This document shows positions 23,662 through 31,627 of a DNA stretch of 64,000 nucleotides, one piece after another (within the stretch, counting starts at the first letter, position 1; each line of letters starts with the position of its first letter). Location: assembly GCA_937902925.1 (NCBI GenBank), contig CALFNN010000090.1, forward strand, positions 1 to 64,000, in the 5' to 3' direction. The translations under genes were made by a program, and so were the position numbers. The notes beneath the pieces were generated by a model that worked only from the letters and a program-made list of their open reading frames with translations, had not been told where the DNA came from and did no database searches. Source of the stretch: an uncultured Opitutaceae bacterium (GTDB taxonomy: Bacteria; Verrucomicrobiota; Verrucomicrobiia; Opitutales; Opitutaceae).

Positions 23662-26145
23662 TTACGGCGATCCCACTTGGGCGGTCACGTTCACGCCATT
23701 GGTCATGAGTTGGCCGCGATTGGGCTGCGCCGGGATCACAGCGCCCTGCGACGAGGTGCCGGCGGTGAATTGCAGGTGGGCGATTCCGCTGACTTCGACG
23801 CCGTCACCGTTGTCCTGGAATAAGTCGCCGCCGGTGATGCGGGCGTCCGCGACCGAGCCGACCACGAGGAAAGCGTTGGCGCTGCTTGTGCCGTCGATGT
23901 CACCCACGAGCACGGGTCCGCTGAACTGCACGCCGGGTGCGTAGAGTCCCGCCATGCCCTGTGCACGGAAGTAGTTCGCGTTAGCGGTGCGCACGCCACC
24001 AAAATGACCGTCCGTCGTGGCGATCGTCACCAGTGCGATGTCGGCCCAGCCGTCATAGGTCGTTCCCACGCGAAAGAGCGCCTGGTCCACCGCGGTGAGC
24101 GGCCCGACGCTGAAGATACTCAGGTTCGTGGTGGCGTCGGCGCCCGTGATCGCGATGGAGGCGTGTCCCTTCATGTAGGAAACGCCGGGCTGGTTATATT
24201 TCGTCGCGACGGCCGGACCGCTGGAATTTTCCAGGTTGATGGTCAGGATGCCGGAACCGGAAAATTCCACCTGCACGATGTCGTCGGTCAAATCCACGTA
24301 GGAGAGGCGGGTCATCTGCCCGGCGTCGGACTTGACGCTGGCCGAGGCGCTCTGCAGCAGGACCTGGTCATAGATGTGACCGTTGGGGTGACTGATGTCC
24401 GTGCCCACCTCGGCCGCGCTGCCAGCGATCTTGCCGACGAACGTCATCTCCAATAAGGCCGGGGTCGTTGTCGTCGTGCCGCCGCCGCTGGTAATGGCCG
24501 CGGTGTAATATCCGACGTTCGCGGGCTGCACGTTGCCGATGGTCAGCGTCGCGCTGGTCGCGCCGGGCACGTCCACGCCGGCCTTCCGCCACTGGTAGGT
24601 CGCGCCGCTGGCGCTCGTCCCGGCGACGAAGGTCGCGCTGCCTCCGGCGAACGTGGTTGTGCTGGCCGGTTGCACACTGACCGCGGGTCCGACGTTGATG
24701 GTCAAGATCGCACTGCCGGAGCCGGTGGCGTTGGTTGCGGTGACGGTCGCGCCCGCGCTGCCGATCGTAGTCGGCGTGCCGGTTATCGCACCCGTGGCGC
24801 CATTGATAGCCAAGCCCGCCGAAAGGCCGGTGGCGCCGTAGCTCGTGGGCAAACCCGAGGCCGTGATCGCATAGCTGAACGACACGCCGACCGTCGCCGA
24901 AGCGGAGTTCGCGCTCGTGATGGCCGGAGCGGTCGCGATGGCCGCGCCGGATGCCGTGAAGCTTTGCCGCAGCATATTCGATTCGTAGGCGATGGGCGCC
25001 GACTGGCCGGCCTGCGTCGCCTGCAACGTGATGACGCCGGGCGCGGTCGGGGTGATGGTGAAGACGCCGCCCACCGGGCTGCCGATCGTGGCCGCGCCGG
25101 TCGAACCGGCCGCGACCGTGAGCGCGATGGGCAGGGCGGAGCTGGCCGTGGGATTAACCGTGAACGATCCCGCGCCGATCGCGCGGTCGGCGATAGCCGC
25201 GAAGCTAACCGACTGCCACGTCGGGTTGACCGCGCCCGTCGTATAGAATTGACCGGGGCCGTAACCCACGTCGCCGGGAACGAACGTCAGCGTCGAGTAG
25301 ACGCTGCCGAGATTGGCGATGTCCGACGTGTGTCGCGTGCCGGCGAGAGAAGGATTGAGCAGCCCGAGAATCGTGAAGCCCGTGACCGGGTCCAGCCGGA
25401 GATAATACATCTGGTCGACGCCATAGCCGACATTGGTGCCGGTGTAGGCCAGCGCCTTGTAGCCGCCGGCGCCCAAGTCGAATTGATCGGCCGAAGAGGC
25501 GAGCAACGCCGGAGCGAGCGTGCCGAACTTGGTCGACCCGGTGGCCGGGTCGGTGCGGAGATAATAGAAATTGTTGAGCCCGTAGCCGAGGTTGCCGGCG
25601 GCGAAAGTCAGGCCGAAATAGCCCCCGACTCCCGTTACCGTCCCGGGCCCGCCCGGTCCGGACATCGGTTTCTCGTCGGTGACTGCCGACGAGGTGGCGG
25701 AACCGGGAATGATGGCGGTGAAGTAATCGGTCGTCCCCTTGTGATGGATGAGATAAAGATTGACCGAGCCATAGCCGACGTCGGGATCGGCCGAGGTCAG
25801 CGCCGAGTAGGAGTTGGGCGTTAGTTTGCTGCCGATGTCCGCATGGGGCGTCGCCGAGCCGGACCCCGCCACGTAGAAATTGAACGCCAGCGTGTCCCCG
25901 CCCGCCGGGATGGCGGTGTTCTTGATCGAGTAGAAATTATTGGCGACGCTGCCGGCCAGTCCGAGATTCTGCGACATCTGATGGAAGCCCGCGAGGTTGC
26001 CGTCGATGGCCCAGCGCAGGCTCAGCGTGATCGCGCCGGTTGCTGGGGTGATGGCGATGGAGGCCATGTTGTCGGCGCGGGCCCGAGTGCCGGTGAGAGC
26101 GGCGAGGCCCGTGAGGGCGGATGCGAGCAGGATGCTGTATTTCAT
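23662..26145 (-). CDS. large secreted protein with YYLR-type repeats and Ig-like domains
   Basis: An 827-residue exported protein (signal peptide about 1-24, ending ARA-D). The first half has four imperfect repeats of about 60 residues built around (V/L)GYGxxxFYYLRxDPxTG, for example GNLGYGLNNFYYLRTDPATG. The middle contains bacterial Ig-like/He_PIG-type modules (SATVGVSFSYAITASGLPTS; INGATGAITGTPTT) and one I-set-like Ig module (ATYQWRKAGVDVPGATSATL). The C-terminal 270 residues are beta-rich with no family I recognise. No catalytic motif is visible. Promoter motif A lies about 90 bp upstream. Confidence 0.8.
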   Translation of the reverse strand: MKYSILLASALTGLAALTGTRARADNMASIAITPATGAITLSLRWAIDGNLAGFHQMSQNLGLAGSVANNFYSIKNTAIPAGGDTLAFNFYVAGSGSATPHADIGSKLTPNSYSALTSADPDVGYGSVNLYLIHHKGTTDYFTAIIPGSATSSAVTDEKPMSGPGGPGTVTGVGGYFGLTFAAGNLGYGLNNFYYLRTDPATGSTKFGTLAPALLASSADQFDLGAGGYKALAYTGTNVGYGVDQMYYLRLDPVTGFTILGLLNPSLAGTRHTSDIANLGSVYSTLTFVPGDVGYGPGQFYTTGAVNPTWQSVSFAAIADRAIGAGSFTVNPTASSALPIALTVAAGSTGAATIGSPVGGVFTITPTAPGVITLQATQAGQSAPIAYESNMLRQSFTASGAAIATAPAITSANSASATVGVSFSYAITASGLPTSYGATGLSAGLAINGATGAITGTPTTIGSAGATVTATNATGSGSAILTINVGPAVSVQPASTTTFAGGSATFVAGTSASGATYQWRKAGVDVPGATSATLTIGNVQPANVGYYTAAITSGGGTTTTTPALLEMTFVGKIAGSAAEVGTDISHPNGHIYDQVLLQSASASVKSDAGQMTRLSYVDLTDDIVQVEFSGSGILTINLENSSGPAVATKYNQPGVSYMKGHASIAITGADATTNLSIFSVGPLTAVDQALFRVGTTYDGWADIALVTIATTDGHFGGVRTANANYFRAQGMAGLYAPGVQFSGPVLVGDIDGTSSANAFLVVGSVADARITGGDLFQDNGDGVEVSGIAHLQFTAGTSSQGAVIPAQPNRGQLMTNGVNVTAQVGSP

Positions 26146-26494
26146 ATGATTCTTTTTTTGTTGGGCAGGACGAACGCGGCCGCAGTGGCCGCGGTATCAA
26201 CCGAGCGACAAGATTAGATTTTCTCCGGCCGGACGGATATGGGGTGAAGCGAGCCGGGGGTGTTGACCCACCACGCCTGCTGCGTCGGCCGACGCGGCGA
26301 AGTCGCGGGCGAGTTCCAACAGGCCGTCGATCGGCCGCCTGCAGACGGACTACGCGATGACCGATGGGCGGCGTTCCCGCCCGTCAAGTCGCGGCCGGCG
26401 CTCGCGGACCCGGGGCGAAGCTCCGTGACGAAGGCGCGGGCAATATTGAATCGGCCCGACCGGCGCGCCGATCGTCAGCGCGCCGCGCCAGCCG
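26146..26494. other. 349-bp intergenic region upstream of the Ig-like protein
   Basis: It contains a stem-loop in the 5' leader of the 827-residue gene (CGCGGCC/GGCCGCG near 26173-26192), promoter A (26212-26250) and, near 26461-26488, a GC-rich hairpin GGCGCGC/GCGCGCC just beyond the 51-residue membrane gene. I see no gene. Confidence 0.5.
26212..26250 (-). promoter_or_regulatory. promoter A of the CCCCAT-N22-TAnnnT set
   Basis: On the minus strand TTCACCCCATATCC is followed, 22 bp after CCCCAT (26244-26239), by the -10-like TAATCT (26216-26211). There is no -35 hexamer resembling TTGACA. It drives the secreted Ig-like gene with a predicted leader of roughly 60 nt. Confidence 0.6.
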
Positions 26495-26650
26495 CTATTT
26501 CCGGTCCAGGCGGATGCCGAAGCGCTCCATCAGGAACAAGACGCCGGCGATCAAGGCGAGCAGGCCGGTGACCCAGATCGGAACGGAGAGACCGAACAGC
26601 AGGTTCAGGCCGAAGATAGTGAGGAAGAGGGCGAGGAAGAGATGAGACAT
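26495..26650 (-). CDS. 51-residue two-span membrane protein
   Basis: A short gene starting at ATG 26650: MSHLFLALFLTIFGLNLLFG, then a second hydrophobic segment (WVTGLLALIAGVLFLMERFG) and a basic end (IRLDRK). Two helices with a tight turn around a conserved-looking Pro (SVPIW) make a hairpin. It has its own promoter (motif B) of the same type as neighbouring stress genes. Small hydrophobic stress proteins of this type are common in this kind of island; no family name is claimed. Confidence 0.7.
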   Translation of the reverse strand: MSHLFLALFLTIFGLNLLFGLSVPIWVTGLLALIAGVLFLMERFGIRLDRK

Positions 26651-26718
26651 GATAAAGGCGGTGGAAGAGCTTCGTTCGGATTTCGGATTCGCCGCATGAG
26701 CGTCGAATATTTCGGCGT

Positions 26719-26766
26719 GATGCTACGTGTAGTGGCGCGCTCCGGATATGGGGTGTAACCCGGCGC
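26719..26766 (-). promoter_or_regulatory. promoter B of the CCCCAT-N22-TAnnnT set
   Basis: On the minus strand GGTTACACCCCATATCC (CCCCAT at 26752-26747) is followed 22 bp later by TAGCAT (26724-26719). It reads toward the 51-residue membrane protein, leaving a leader of about 60 nt. Its upstream half forms the left arm of an inverted repeat with promoter C. Confidence 0.65.
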
Positions 26767-26798
26767 GACTAGAGTTCTTGCGCCGGGTTACACCCCAT
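26747..26798. repeat. inverted repeat joining two divergent promoters
   Basis: The left arm 26747-26766 (ATGGGGTGTAACCC, one extra C, then GGCGC) is the reverse complement of the right arm 26780-26798 (GCGCCGGGTTACACCCCAT). The arms carry the upstream elements of promoters B and C back to back, with a 13-bp spacer, so one regulator could control both genes. Confidence 0.85.
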
Positions 26799-26826
26799 AC
26801 CGCCCGGATGGTTTGTTGCCTATCCT
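26784..26826 (+). promoter_or_regulatory. promoter C of the CCCCAT-N22-TAnnnT set
   Basis: GGGTTACACCCCATACC (CCCCAT 26793-26798) is followed 22 bp later by TATCCT (26821-26826). The predicted transcription start, 6-8 bp further, coincides with the ATG at 26833, so the transcript would be leaderless or nearly so. Confidence 0.65.
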
Positions 26827-26832
26827 TCGGTG

Positions 26833-27027
26833 ATGAACCTCAGACTCAACTTCCTCGCGGTCGTCGTGCTCGGTGGCTTTTCTGCCTCCGTCCAAGCACA
26901 ACCCAAACCCTCCGAAGTTCACACCGATGACGACGGGCGACGCATCGGGGAACTCGCGATCGCGGCCTCCAGCCTGGAGCTCGTCGACAACCAAATCACC
27001 GTCGGGCAACCCCTCGGCAGTCTTTAA
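26833..27027 (+). CDS. 64-residue secreted protein, unknown
   Basis: The signal peptide is clear ([20 protein letters not shown], cleavage after VQAQ), leaving a mature peptide of about 40 residues that is acidic and polar ([20 protein letters not shown]). No domain is recognised. It is the first gene after promoter C and is followed by the DUF1328 gene in the same direction, so it heads a stress-type operon. GTG 26830 is a theoretical start one codon earlier. Confidence 0.6.
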   Translation: MNLRLNFLAVVVLGGFSASVQAQPKPSEVHTDDDGRRIGELAIAASSLELVDNQITVGQPLGSL

Positions 27028-27136
27028 CCCCGCGGCAGCAAGTCCGTCATTCTCATCATCGTCAGTCACTCCCACTGGATCGCCAGGAAGTTTTAAATTG
27101 CTCCCGCCGGCCAGTCCAACACAGGAAAAAAACACC

Positions 27137-27310
27137 ATGCTAAACTGGGCTCTTACATTTCTCGTCGTGGCGATCATCGCCGCCGTCTGCGGCTTCACCG
27201 GCATCGCCGGCGCCGCCACCGACATCGCACGGACACTCTTCTTTGTGTTCCTCGTGTTGCTCGTCATCTCCGCGTTCCTGCACGTCACGCGCGGGGGTTC
27301 GCCCAAATGA
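27137..27310 (+). CDS. DUF1328 family small membrane protein
   Basis: A 57-residue protein, [20 protein letters not shown] then a Gly/Ala turn ([18 protein letters not shown]) and a second helix. The two-helix pattern with AxxxGFxGIAxAAxxIAxxLF is the DUF1328 (YtjA) signature. Family members are found in stress and envelope islands across bacteria and have no established function. An AGGAAA ribosome site lies 9-15 bp before the start. Confidence 0.9.
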   Translation: MLNWALTFLVVAIIAAVCGFTGIAGAATDIARTLFFVFLVLLVISAFLHVTRGGSPK

Positions 27311-27378
27311 GGTGCCTCCGGCCGCGGCCATCGTTCGCCCGGCTCATCGCCTTCCTTTCCCTTCTCCAATTACCGATC

Positions 27379-27855
27379 ATGAAAACCACCCGTTCGTTTC
27401 TGCTCCTCGCGGTCCTGAGCCCCGCGGCTCTCTGGCTGTCCGGTTGTGCCAGGTCCGGCGACGTCCAATCGGCCGCGCAGACCACGAAGGCCGTGGCCAA
27501 GGATCTCGCGGCCGACGTCGCGACCCCCGCCGCCGATTCCTGGGCTGGCATCAAGGATTACACTTTTGAGAAACGCACGGATTTCGCCGCCGGTCTCGAT
27601 CGCCTGATGGAAAAACAGGACGCCGGACTCGCGGCGATGAACGCCAAACTCACCGGCCTGCCGGACGCCGCCGCGAAAGAACGCGATCATGCGGTCAAGC
27701 AATTCAACGAGGCGCGATCCTTCCTGAAATCCGAGCTCGACAGCCTGCGCACCGGCACGGCCGGCGCCTGGACCGTTTCCAAGGAGAAGGTCACCGTCGC
27801 CTGGCAGCGCACCGAGGCGGCCTACGAAAAAGTGAAGGCAAGCCCCACCTCCTGA
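27379..27855 (+). CDS. helical lipoprotein, unknown
   Basis: A 158-residue protein with a lipoprotein signal (LWLSGC; Cys at about residue 23), then an almost entirely helical, charged body (QSAAQTTKAVAKDLAADV; DAAAKERDHAVKQFNEARSF) that should form a coiled-coil or apolipoprotein-like bundle. It resembles YtxH/LEA-like stress proteins in composition only. The in-frame ATG at 27307 overlaps the DUF1328 stop but would bury the lipobox, so ATG 27379 is used. Confidence 0.7.
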   Translation: MKTTRSFLLLAVLSPAALWLSGCARSGDVQSAAQTTKAVAKDLAADVATPAADSWAGIKDYTFEKRTDFAAGLDRLMEKQDAGLAAMNAKLTGLPDAAAKERDHAVKQFNEARSFLKSELDSLRTGTAGAWTVSKEKVTVAWQRTEAAYEKVKASPTS

Positions 27856-27980
27856 ACCGCCACCCGGCGCCGGGGCGGCTCGCGCCGTGGGATTGGATCC
27901 CATGGCCCGGAACCACCGGGCGCCGCGTCATGACGGCCACCATTTAACGTCAGTCAACCCAACCACAGAGGACAAATCCC

Positions 27981-28100
27981 ATGGCAAAGAAAAGCAGAGG
28001 CGGCCGCATGACCGCAGCGAAGAAACGCGCCGCCAAATCGCCCGGCGGCAAGGGCCCGGTCAAAGATCGCCCGGCCGGCCGTCATATCATGAAGACCTGA
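27981..28100 (+). CDS. 39-residue Lys/Arg-rich small protein
   Basis: A short gene between the helical lipoprotein and a strong terminator. The product (MAKKSRGGRMTAAKKRAAKS followed by a Gly/Pro/Lys-rich half) has about one third basic residues and no hydrophobic segment, so it would be cytoplasmic and nucleic-acid-binding in character. It is preceded by AGAGGACA, a passable ribosome site 10-14 bp upstream. The terminator 32 bp after the stop supports it as the last gene of the unit. Confidence 0.6.
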   Translation: MAKKSRGGRMTAAKKRAAKSPGGKGPVKDRPAGRHIMKT

Positions 28101-28131
28101 GGGTCCCGTGACCGTGATCGCAAAATCCAGC

Positions 28132-28156
28132 AGGCCGTCCCGCGACGGCCTTTTTT
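28132..28156 (+). terminator. strong intrinsic terminator
   Basis: A perfect 8-bp stem AGGCCGTC/GACGGCCT (28132-28139 and 28144-28151) with a CCGC loop, running into TTTTTT. It ends the small-protein operon and lies immediately before the DUF3667-like gene. Confidence 0.9.
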
Positions 28157-28163
28157 GTTTCCC

Positions 28164-29021
28164 GTGAGCAACCAGCCGCCGAATTGCGCGACCTGCGGCA
28201 AGCCGCGGCCGGACAAGTTCTGTCCGCACTGCGGCGAGAAGCGCGTGGAGCCGGCGGACCACGCGCTGAAGCACGTCCTCGGGCACCTGTTCGAGGCGTT
28301 CACCCATGCGGATGGGAAGATCTTTCTCACCCTGCGCACGTTGCTGCTCCGCCCCGGCCGGCTCACCGCCGACTATGTGCGCGGGCGCCGCCGGCCCTAC
28401 ATCCCCGCGCTGCAGGTGTTTCTCATCGCCAACCTGATTTTTTTCCTGCTCCACCCGTTGATCGGCGGCTCGAACACGCTCACGACCGATCTCGATACGC
28501 ACCTGCACTACCTGTGGCACAGTGCGGTTGCCCAGGCGATGGTGGCGCCCCGGCTCGTCGCACGCGGGGTGTCGCTCGACGCTTATGCCGCGGTCTTCAA
28601 TCCCGCGGCCGTGGCGCGGGCCAAGACGCTCGTGATTCTCGTGGTGCCGATGTTCGCCCTCGCGGCGATGGCGCTCTACTGGCGCCGCCAGCGGCATTGC
28701 ACGGTGCATCTCGTCTTCGCGCTGCACGTCTGCGCGTTCTGGCTGCTCTTCGTCTGCGCCAGCCTGACGCTGACCAACCTTGCGCTCGGACTGTTGCGCG
28801 ACGTGCATGTTTTCCCTTCCGCCGATGCCGTGACCCGCGCCGGCATGGCGTTCAGCCTGGTAGTCATGACGGTCTATCTTTTTAACGCCGTGCGCGCGGC
28901 ATTTGAACGCGAGGCCGTGTGGATGAGCTGGGCAAAAGCGGCGGTGCTAGCCGTGGCCCTCGAACTCGCGCTGCAAGTCTACCGGCTCGCGCTGTTCTTC
29001 ATCACGTTTTGGTCGACGTAA
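28164..29021 (+). CDS. DUF3667-like membrane protein with N-terminal zinc ribbon
   Basis: A 285-residue protein that begins with a zinc ribbon (CATCGKPRPDKFCPHC, about residues 8-23), followed by the family-typical stretch HLFEAFTHADGKIFLTLRTLLLRPG and RGRRRPYIPALQVFLIANLIFFL, then about five membrane helices. This is the architecture of DUF3667 proteins, whose function is unknown. TTG 28155 lies in the T-tract of the preceding terminator, so GTG 28164 is the likely start. Confidence 0.85.
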   Translation: MSNQPPNCATCGKPRPDKFCPHCGEKRVEPADHALKHVLGHLFEAFTHADGKIFLTLRTLLLRPGRLTADYVRGRRRPYIPALQVFLIANLIFFLLHPLIGGSNTLTTDLDTHLHYLWHSAVAQAMVAPRLVARGVSLDAYAAVFNPAAVARAKTLVILVVPMFALAAMALYWRRQRHCTVHLVFALHVCAFWLLFVCASLTLTNLALGLLRDVHVFPSADAVTRAGMAFSLVVMTVYLFNAVRAAFEREAVWMSWAKAAVLAVALELALQVYRLALFFITFWST

Positions 29022-29152
29022 GCCGGCGACAAGCCCGGAGGCTGACAGCCTATTGCTGGCCGAGATCGCTTTCGCCCGAAGGCGCGGAGCCCGAATGAAC
29101 CCAGCCGACCGCGGATTCGGCCGGCGGCGTGTGCTCCGCCTGCTCCAATCAC

Positions 29153-29181
29153 GGGAAAGGGCGGAGCTGGAAGCCCCGCCC
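29153..29181 (-). terminator. probable terminator of the small lipoprotein gene
   Basis: On the minus strand the stem GGGCGG/CCGCCC (29181-29159) with an 11-nt loop is followed by TTTCCCGT, 78 bp after the lipoprotein stop. The T-tract is short. Confidence 0.45.
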
Positions 29182-29258
29182 AGTTGCTGACCGCCGGCAA
29201 GGTTGCGGAGGCGGGTTAGTCTTCCTGGCCTGTTGGCACTTTCGACCGGTTTCGCCGG

Positions 29259-29489
29259 CTAGCGCCGGTGCATCGGCGGATGAAGGTAGATGCCGACGTC
29301 GACGCCGCCCCGCGGTTCGCCATACCAGCGATGGCCGTCCATCCAGGGATCATCGTGAAACCACGGGTCGCGACGCGGACCGTAATAGACTCCGGTGCCC
29401 ACGTAGGCGTCGGTGACGCAACTGCTCAACGTGAACTGGAGGCCGACGAGCAGGAGGGAACCGAGAATGATTTGGCGGAATGATTTCAT
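29259..29489 (-). CDS. 76-residue lipoprotein, unknown
   Basis: It has a lipoprotein signal peptide (lipobox LSSC, Cys24) followed by an aromatic, Gly/Tyr/Trp/His-rich mature part (GVYYGPRRDPWFHDDPWMDG). Such Tyr/Trp-rich short lipoproteins are frequent in envelope stress islands; there is no family name to give. It overlaps the end of the VOC gene by 4 bp (ATGA), so the two are translationally coupled. Confidence 0.75.
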   Translation of the reverse strand: MKSFRQIILGSLLLVGLQFTLSSCVTDAYVGTGVYYGPRRDPWFHDDPWMDGHRWYGEPRGGVDVGIYLHPPMHRR

Positions 29490-30394
29490 GGGCGGGAGGT
29501 GGGATTGGCGTCGTTGACATACTCCACCAAGCCGACCGTGCCGCCGGTGGAATCGGCGATGATGGCAAAACGGCTTTCGTAGGCGGCCGGGCGCGGGGCG
29601 ACCAAGACTTCCCCGCCGAGCTTCACCGCCCGGGCGAGCGCCTCGTCGATGTTCGCCACCCGCACGACGCCGAGCCAGCCGGGCTTGGCGTCCTCACGGG
29701 CGGGGAGGGGTGCGACGCCGGCGCGCGCCAGACCGCCGCTCGAAAGGAGCAAATCGCCTTTCCGTTCGGTGCGGAGATCCGGGGCCATCTCATAGCTGAC
29801 GATGTCGCGATAAAAGGCGGAGACGACCTGCGGCTGTTTCACAAACAGCTCGAACCAGTTCCAGTCGCCGGGCTTGGGCTCCTCATCCGCCGCGTCGCCG
29901 GAACTGGATTGCAGGAGCCCGATGGTCGAGCCCTCGTTGTCCGCGATGATCGCCTGGATCCCGCGGTCGGGAAAATCGCGCGCCGCGGCGCGCACCTGGC
30001 CGCCGGCCTTGGTGACGAGCTTGAGGGTCGACGACATGTTCGTGACGGCGATGTAGCTGATCCAGCGGGAGGGCCGCTTCGTGTTGGACGGCGGGCGCGG
30101 CGCCAGTCCGGCGACGGGCCGGCTGCCGTTGCTGAACACCGTGTAGGCCTTGCCGTCGCGGTTAATGACGTTTGCGGTCCAGCCGAAAAGCCCGCTGTAG
30201 AACTTCGTCGCGGCCACCGGGTCGGTCGTGAACAGATCGGCCCAGACGAACTTGCCGGGCAGATGCTCCCGGGTGGCGGGGCTGTTGAGGGGCTGGAACG
30301 GCGCGGCGCGCGCTCCCGCCGGCCAGAAGAGCAATCCGAGCAAGGTGGCAAACACGAGAAAGCTTGCGAATCGATCGGTGGGATTTGGGTGCAT
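29486..30394 (-). CDS. secreted two-domain VOC (glyoxalase-fold) protein
   Basis: A 302-residue protein with a signal peptide (FLVFATLLGLLFWPAGARA) and two tandem vicinal-oxygen-chelate domains: FVWADLFTTDPVAATKFYSG..LFGW and WNWFELFVKQPQVVSAFYRD..IVSY. The second ends VGLVEYVND. VOC proteins of this subgroup (YP_-type glyoxalase/bleomycin resistance-like) are usually cytoplasmic, so export is unusual. The metal-ligand positions are not obviously conserved and no substrate can be assigned. ATG 30394 is chosen because it gives the signal peptide. Confidence 0.82.
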   Translation of the reverse strand: MHPNPTDRFASFLVFATLLGLLFWPAGARAAPFQPLNSPATREHLPGKFVWADLFTTDPVAATKFYSGLFGWTANVINRDGKAYTVFSNGSRPVAGLAPRPPSNTKRPSRWISYIAVTNMSSTLKLVTKAGGQVRAAARDFPDRGIQAIIADNEGSTIGLLQSSSGDAADEEPKPGDWNWFELFVKQPQVVSAFYRDIVSYEMAPDLRTERKGDLLLSSGGLARAGVAPLPAREDAKPGWLGVVRVANIDEALARAVKLGGEVLVAPRPAAYESRFAIIADSTGGTVGLVEYVNDANPTSRP

Positions 30395-30502
30395 GAAGAA
30401 AAAGGGGATGAACCGAGAGGCCGGGGAAAAACGCCGGCGCGCAGCGCCGCCCAACCGGTCGACGGGTGGCGTGTCGCGAACGGGCCGCACCGGCGCGGCG
30501 GG

Positions 30503-30580
30503 CTAGTTGCTGCCGTCGGCGGCGATGTCGCACACGACGAGCAGCATGAAGGCCGCGACGACGAGGCCGGTGACGAGCAT
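30503..30580 (-). CDS. possible 25-residue membrane peptide
   Basis: ATG 30580 to TAG 30503 encodes MLVTGLVVAAFMLLVVCDIA plus a short polar tail: a single helix flanked by little else. It lies between two genes of the same orientation. No ribosome site is visible, so this is only a possible gene. Confidence 0.3.
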   Translation of the reverse strand: MLVTGLVVAAFMLLVVCDIAADGSN

Positions 30581-30631
30581 GGTGGGTGTTCGAGTGACGG
30601 CCGCAGCGAGTTTTCGCCAGGGCGCAGCCGC

Positions 30632-31036
30632 TCAGAGGTTGGACTTCACTTTTTCGAGGATCGAAACCTGAAGCGCGTCGTCGCCAAAGGTGCCGACGCG
30701 GATTTTCAGCTTCGTCGCGTCGTCGGCCAGCCGGACGACGTAGAATTCGATCTTCTTGTCGGCGCCGTTGCGCGCGATGAGGGTGGCCTGCAAGGCATCC
30801 TTGGTCTCGCTGACCTTCGCGAGTTGCAGTTGCTCGATCGTCTTGTTGACGGCGCGCACAGACCGGTCGAATCCCGCGTTGAGGGTCGCGTCGAGATCGC
30901 CGCGGACATAGGCGACGGTGGCGCCGGCCCCGGCGCCGACGGCGAGGGCGAAGCACCCGGAGGTGACCAGCAGGGCAGGGAGCATCGCACTGGCGACGAG
31001 GAGCACGGCGAGCCGCGCGGGAGGGATGGTTTTCAT
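30632..31036 (-). CDS. DUF3568 family lipoprotein
   Basis: A 134-residue protein with a lipobox (LLVTSGC, Cys28) followed by the Gly/Ala-rich segment FALAVGAGAGATVAYVRGDL and the DUF3568 core, in which N-terminal helices (DATLNAGFDRSVRAVNKTIE) precede a beta domain (KKIEFYVVRLADDATKLKIR..VGTFGDD). Family members are lipoproteins of unknown function. It is one of several envelope lipoproteins in this island. Confidence 0.88.
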   Translation of the reverse strand: MKTIPPARLAVLLVASAMLPALLVTSGCFALAVGAGAGATVAYVRGDLDATLNAGFDRSVRAVNKTIEQLQLAKVSETKDALQATLIARNGADKKIEFYVVRLADDATKLKIRVGTFGDDALQVSILEKVKSNL

Positions 31037-31087
31037 GAGAGTGGGAGTGGAAGTGGAAGTGGAGGAAGGAAAGGCGGGGAGCGGGCC

Positions 31088-31294
31088 TCAGTTCGATTTC
31101 GAGCCGCGCAGCAGTCCGCCGGTGCCGATGACGACGGCGACGATGCCGCCGAGGAGGAGCCAGATGGTTCTGTCGGTCGGGGAGCCGGTAAAAAGACGGG
31201 AGAAGCCGGAGCCGATCGAATCGGAGGCGCTCAGGCCATAGAGGGTGAGGATGACGCCGACGATCAGCAGGGCGAGTGAAGCGGTCTTGTTCAT
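31088..31294 (-). CDS. DUF3185 family small membrane protein
   Basis: A 68-residue protein with two helices: SLALLIVGVILTLYGLSASD, a short polar loop with SRLFTGSPTDRTIW, and LLLGGIVAVVIGTGGLL. The GxxLxxxGxxAxDSxxSxxSRxFTGxPTDRxxW signature is that of DUF3185. Its function is unknown. It lies 51 bp upstream of the DUF3568 gene in the same direction, so the two probably share a transcript. Confidence 0.9.
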   Translation of the reverse strand: MNKTASLALLIVGVILTLYGLSASDSIGSGFSRLFTGSPTDRTIWLLLGGIVAVVIGTGGLLRGSKSN

Positions 31295-31627
31295 GATTGG
31301 GATTTCGGCCGGATCAGCGGCCGGTGGTTACGACTGCGTGTGCCGGGACACGTGGTGCCGGGCGTGATTGGCCGTGCCCGATGCGGGCTGTGCGGCCATC
31401 ATGCGCCGCCGCGAGGCGGCGTTGGTCGAGGCGGTCTGGTTGGTCACGTCGTGCAGCACGAGGGGCCGGACCGGAGTTAAAGCGGGGTTCGCGCCGGTGG
31501 CGCGGGCTTTGATTTGTGGATGCACGACGGGATGAGGATTTCCGGGGGCTGGCGTGATGGGGGGATCAAACGGTGCGTGACCGCGCGGGGCGGCCACGCC
31601 GTTGCAGGGGAATGGGGTTGGGCCCGA
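31295..31627. other. 333-bp spacer with one doubtful reading frame
   Basis: A minus-strand frame from GTG 31597 to 31328 could encode 89 residues (starts MAAPRGHAPFDPPITPAPGN), rich in Ala/Pro/His/Thr, without signal peptide, hydrophobic core or ribosome site. I consider it more likely non-coding leader DNA for the DUF3185 gene. Nothing else is visible. Confidence 0.35.

Noticed and set aside
23662-26145. PEP-CTERM or autotransporter anchor in the secreted Ig-like protein
   Set aside because: The C-terminus (NVTAQVGSP) has no PEP motif, membrane helix or barrel.
31328-31597. 89-codon minus-strand frame as a firm gene
   Set aside because: It starts at GTG without a ribosome site, is low-complexity and has no signal peptide or fold; kept only as a remark on the spacer.
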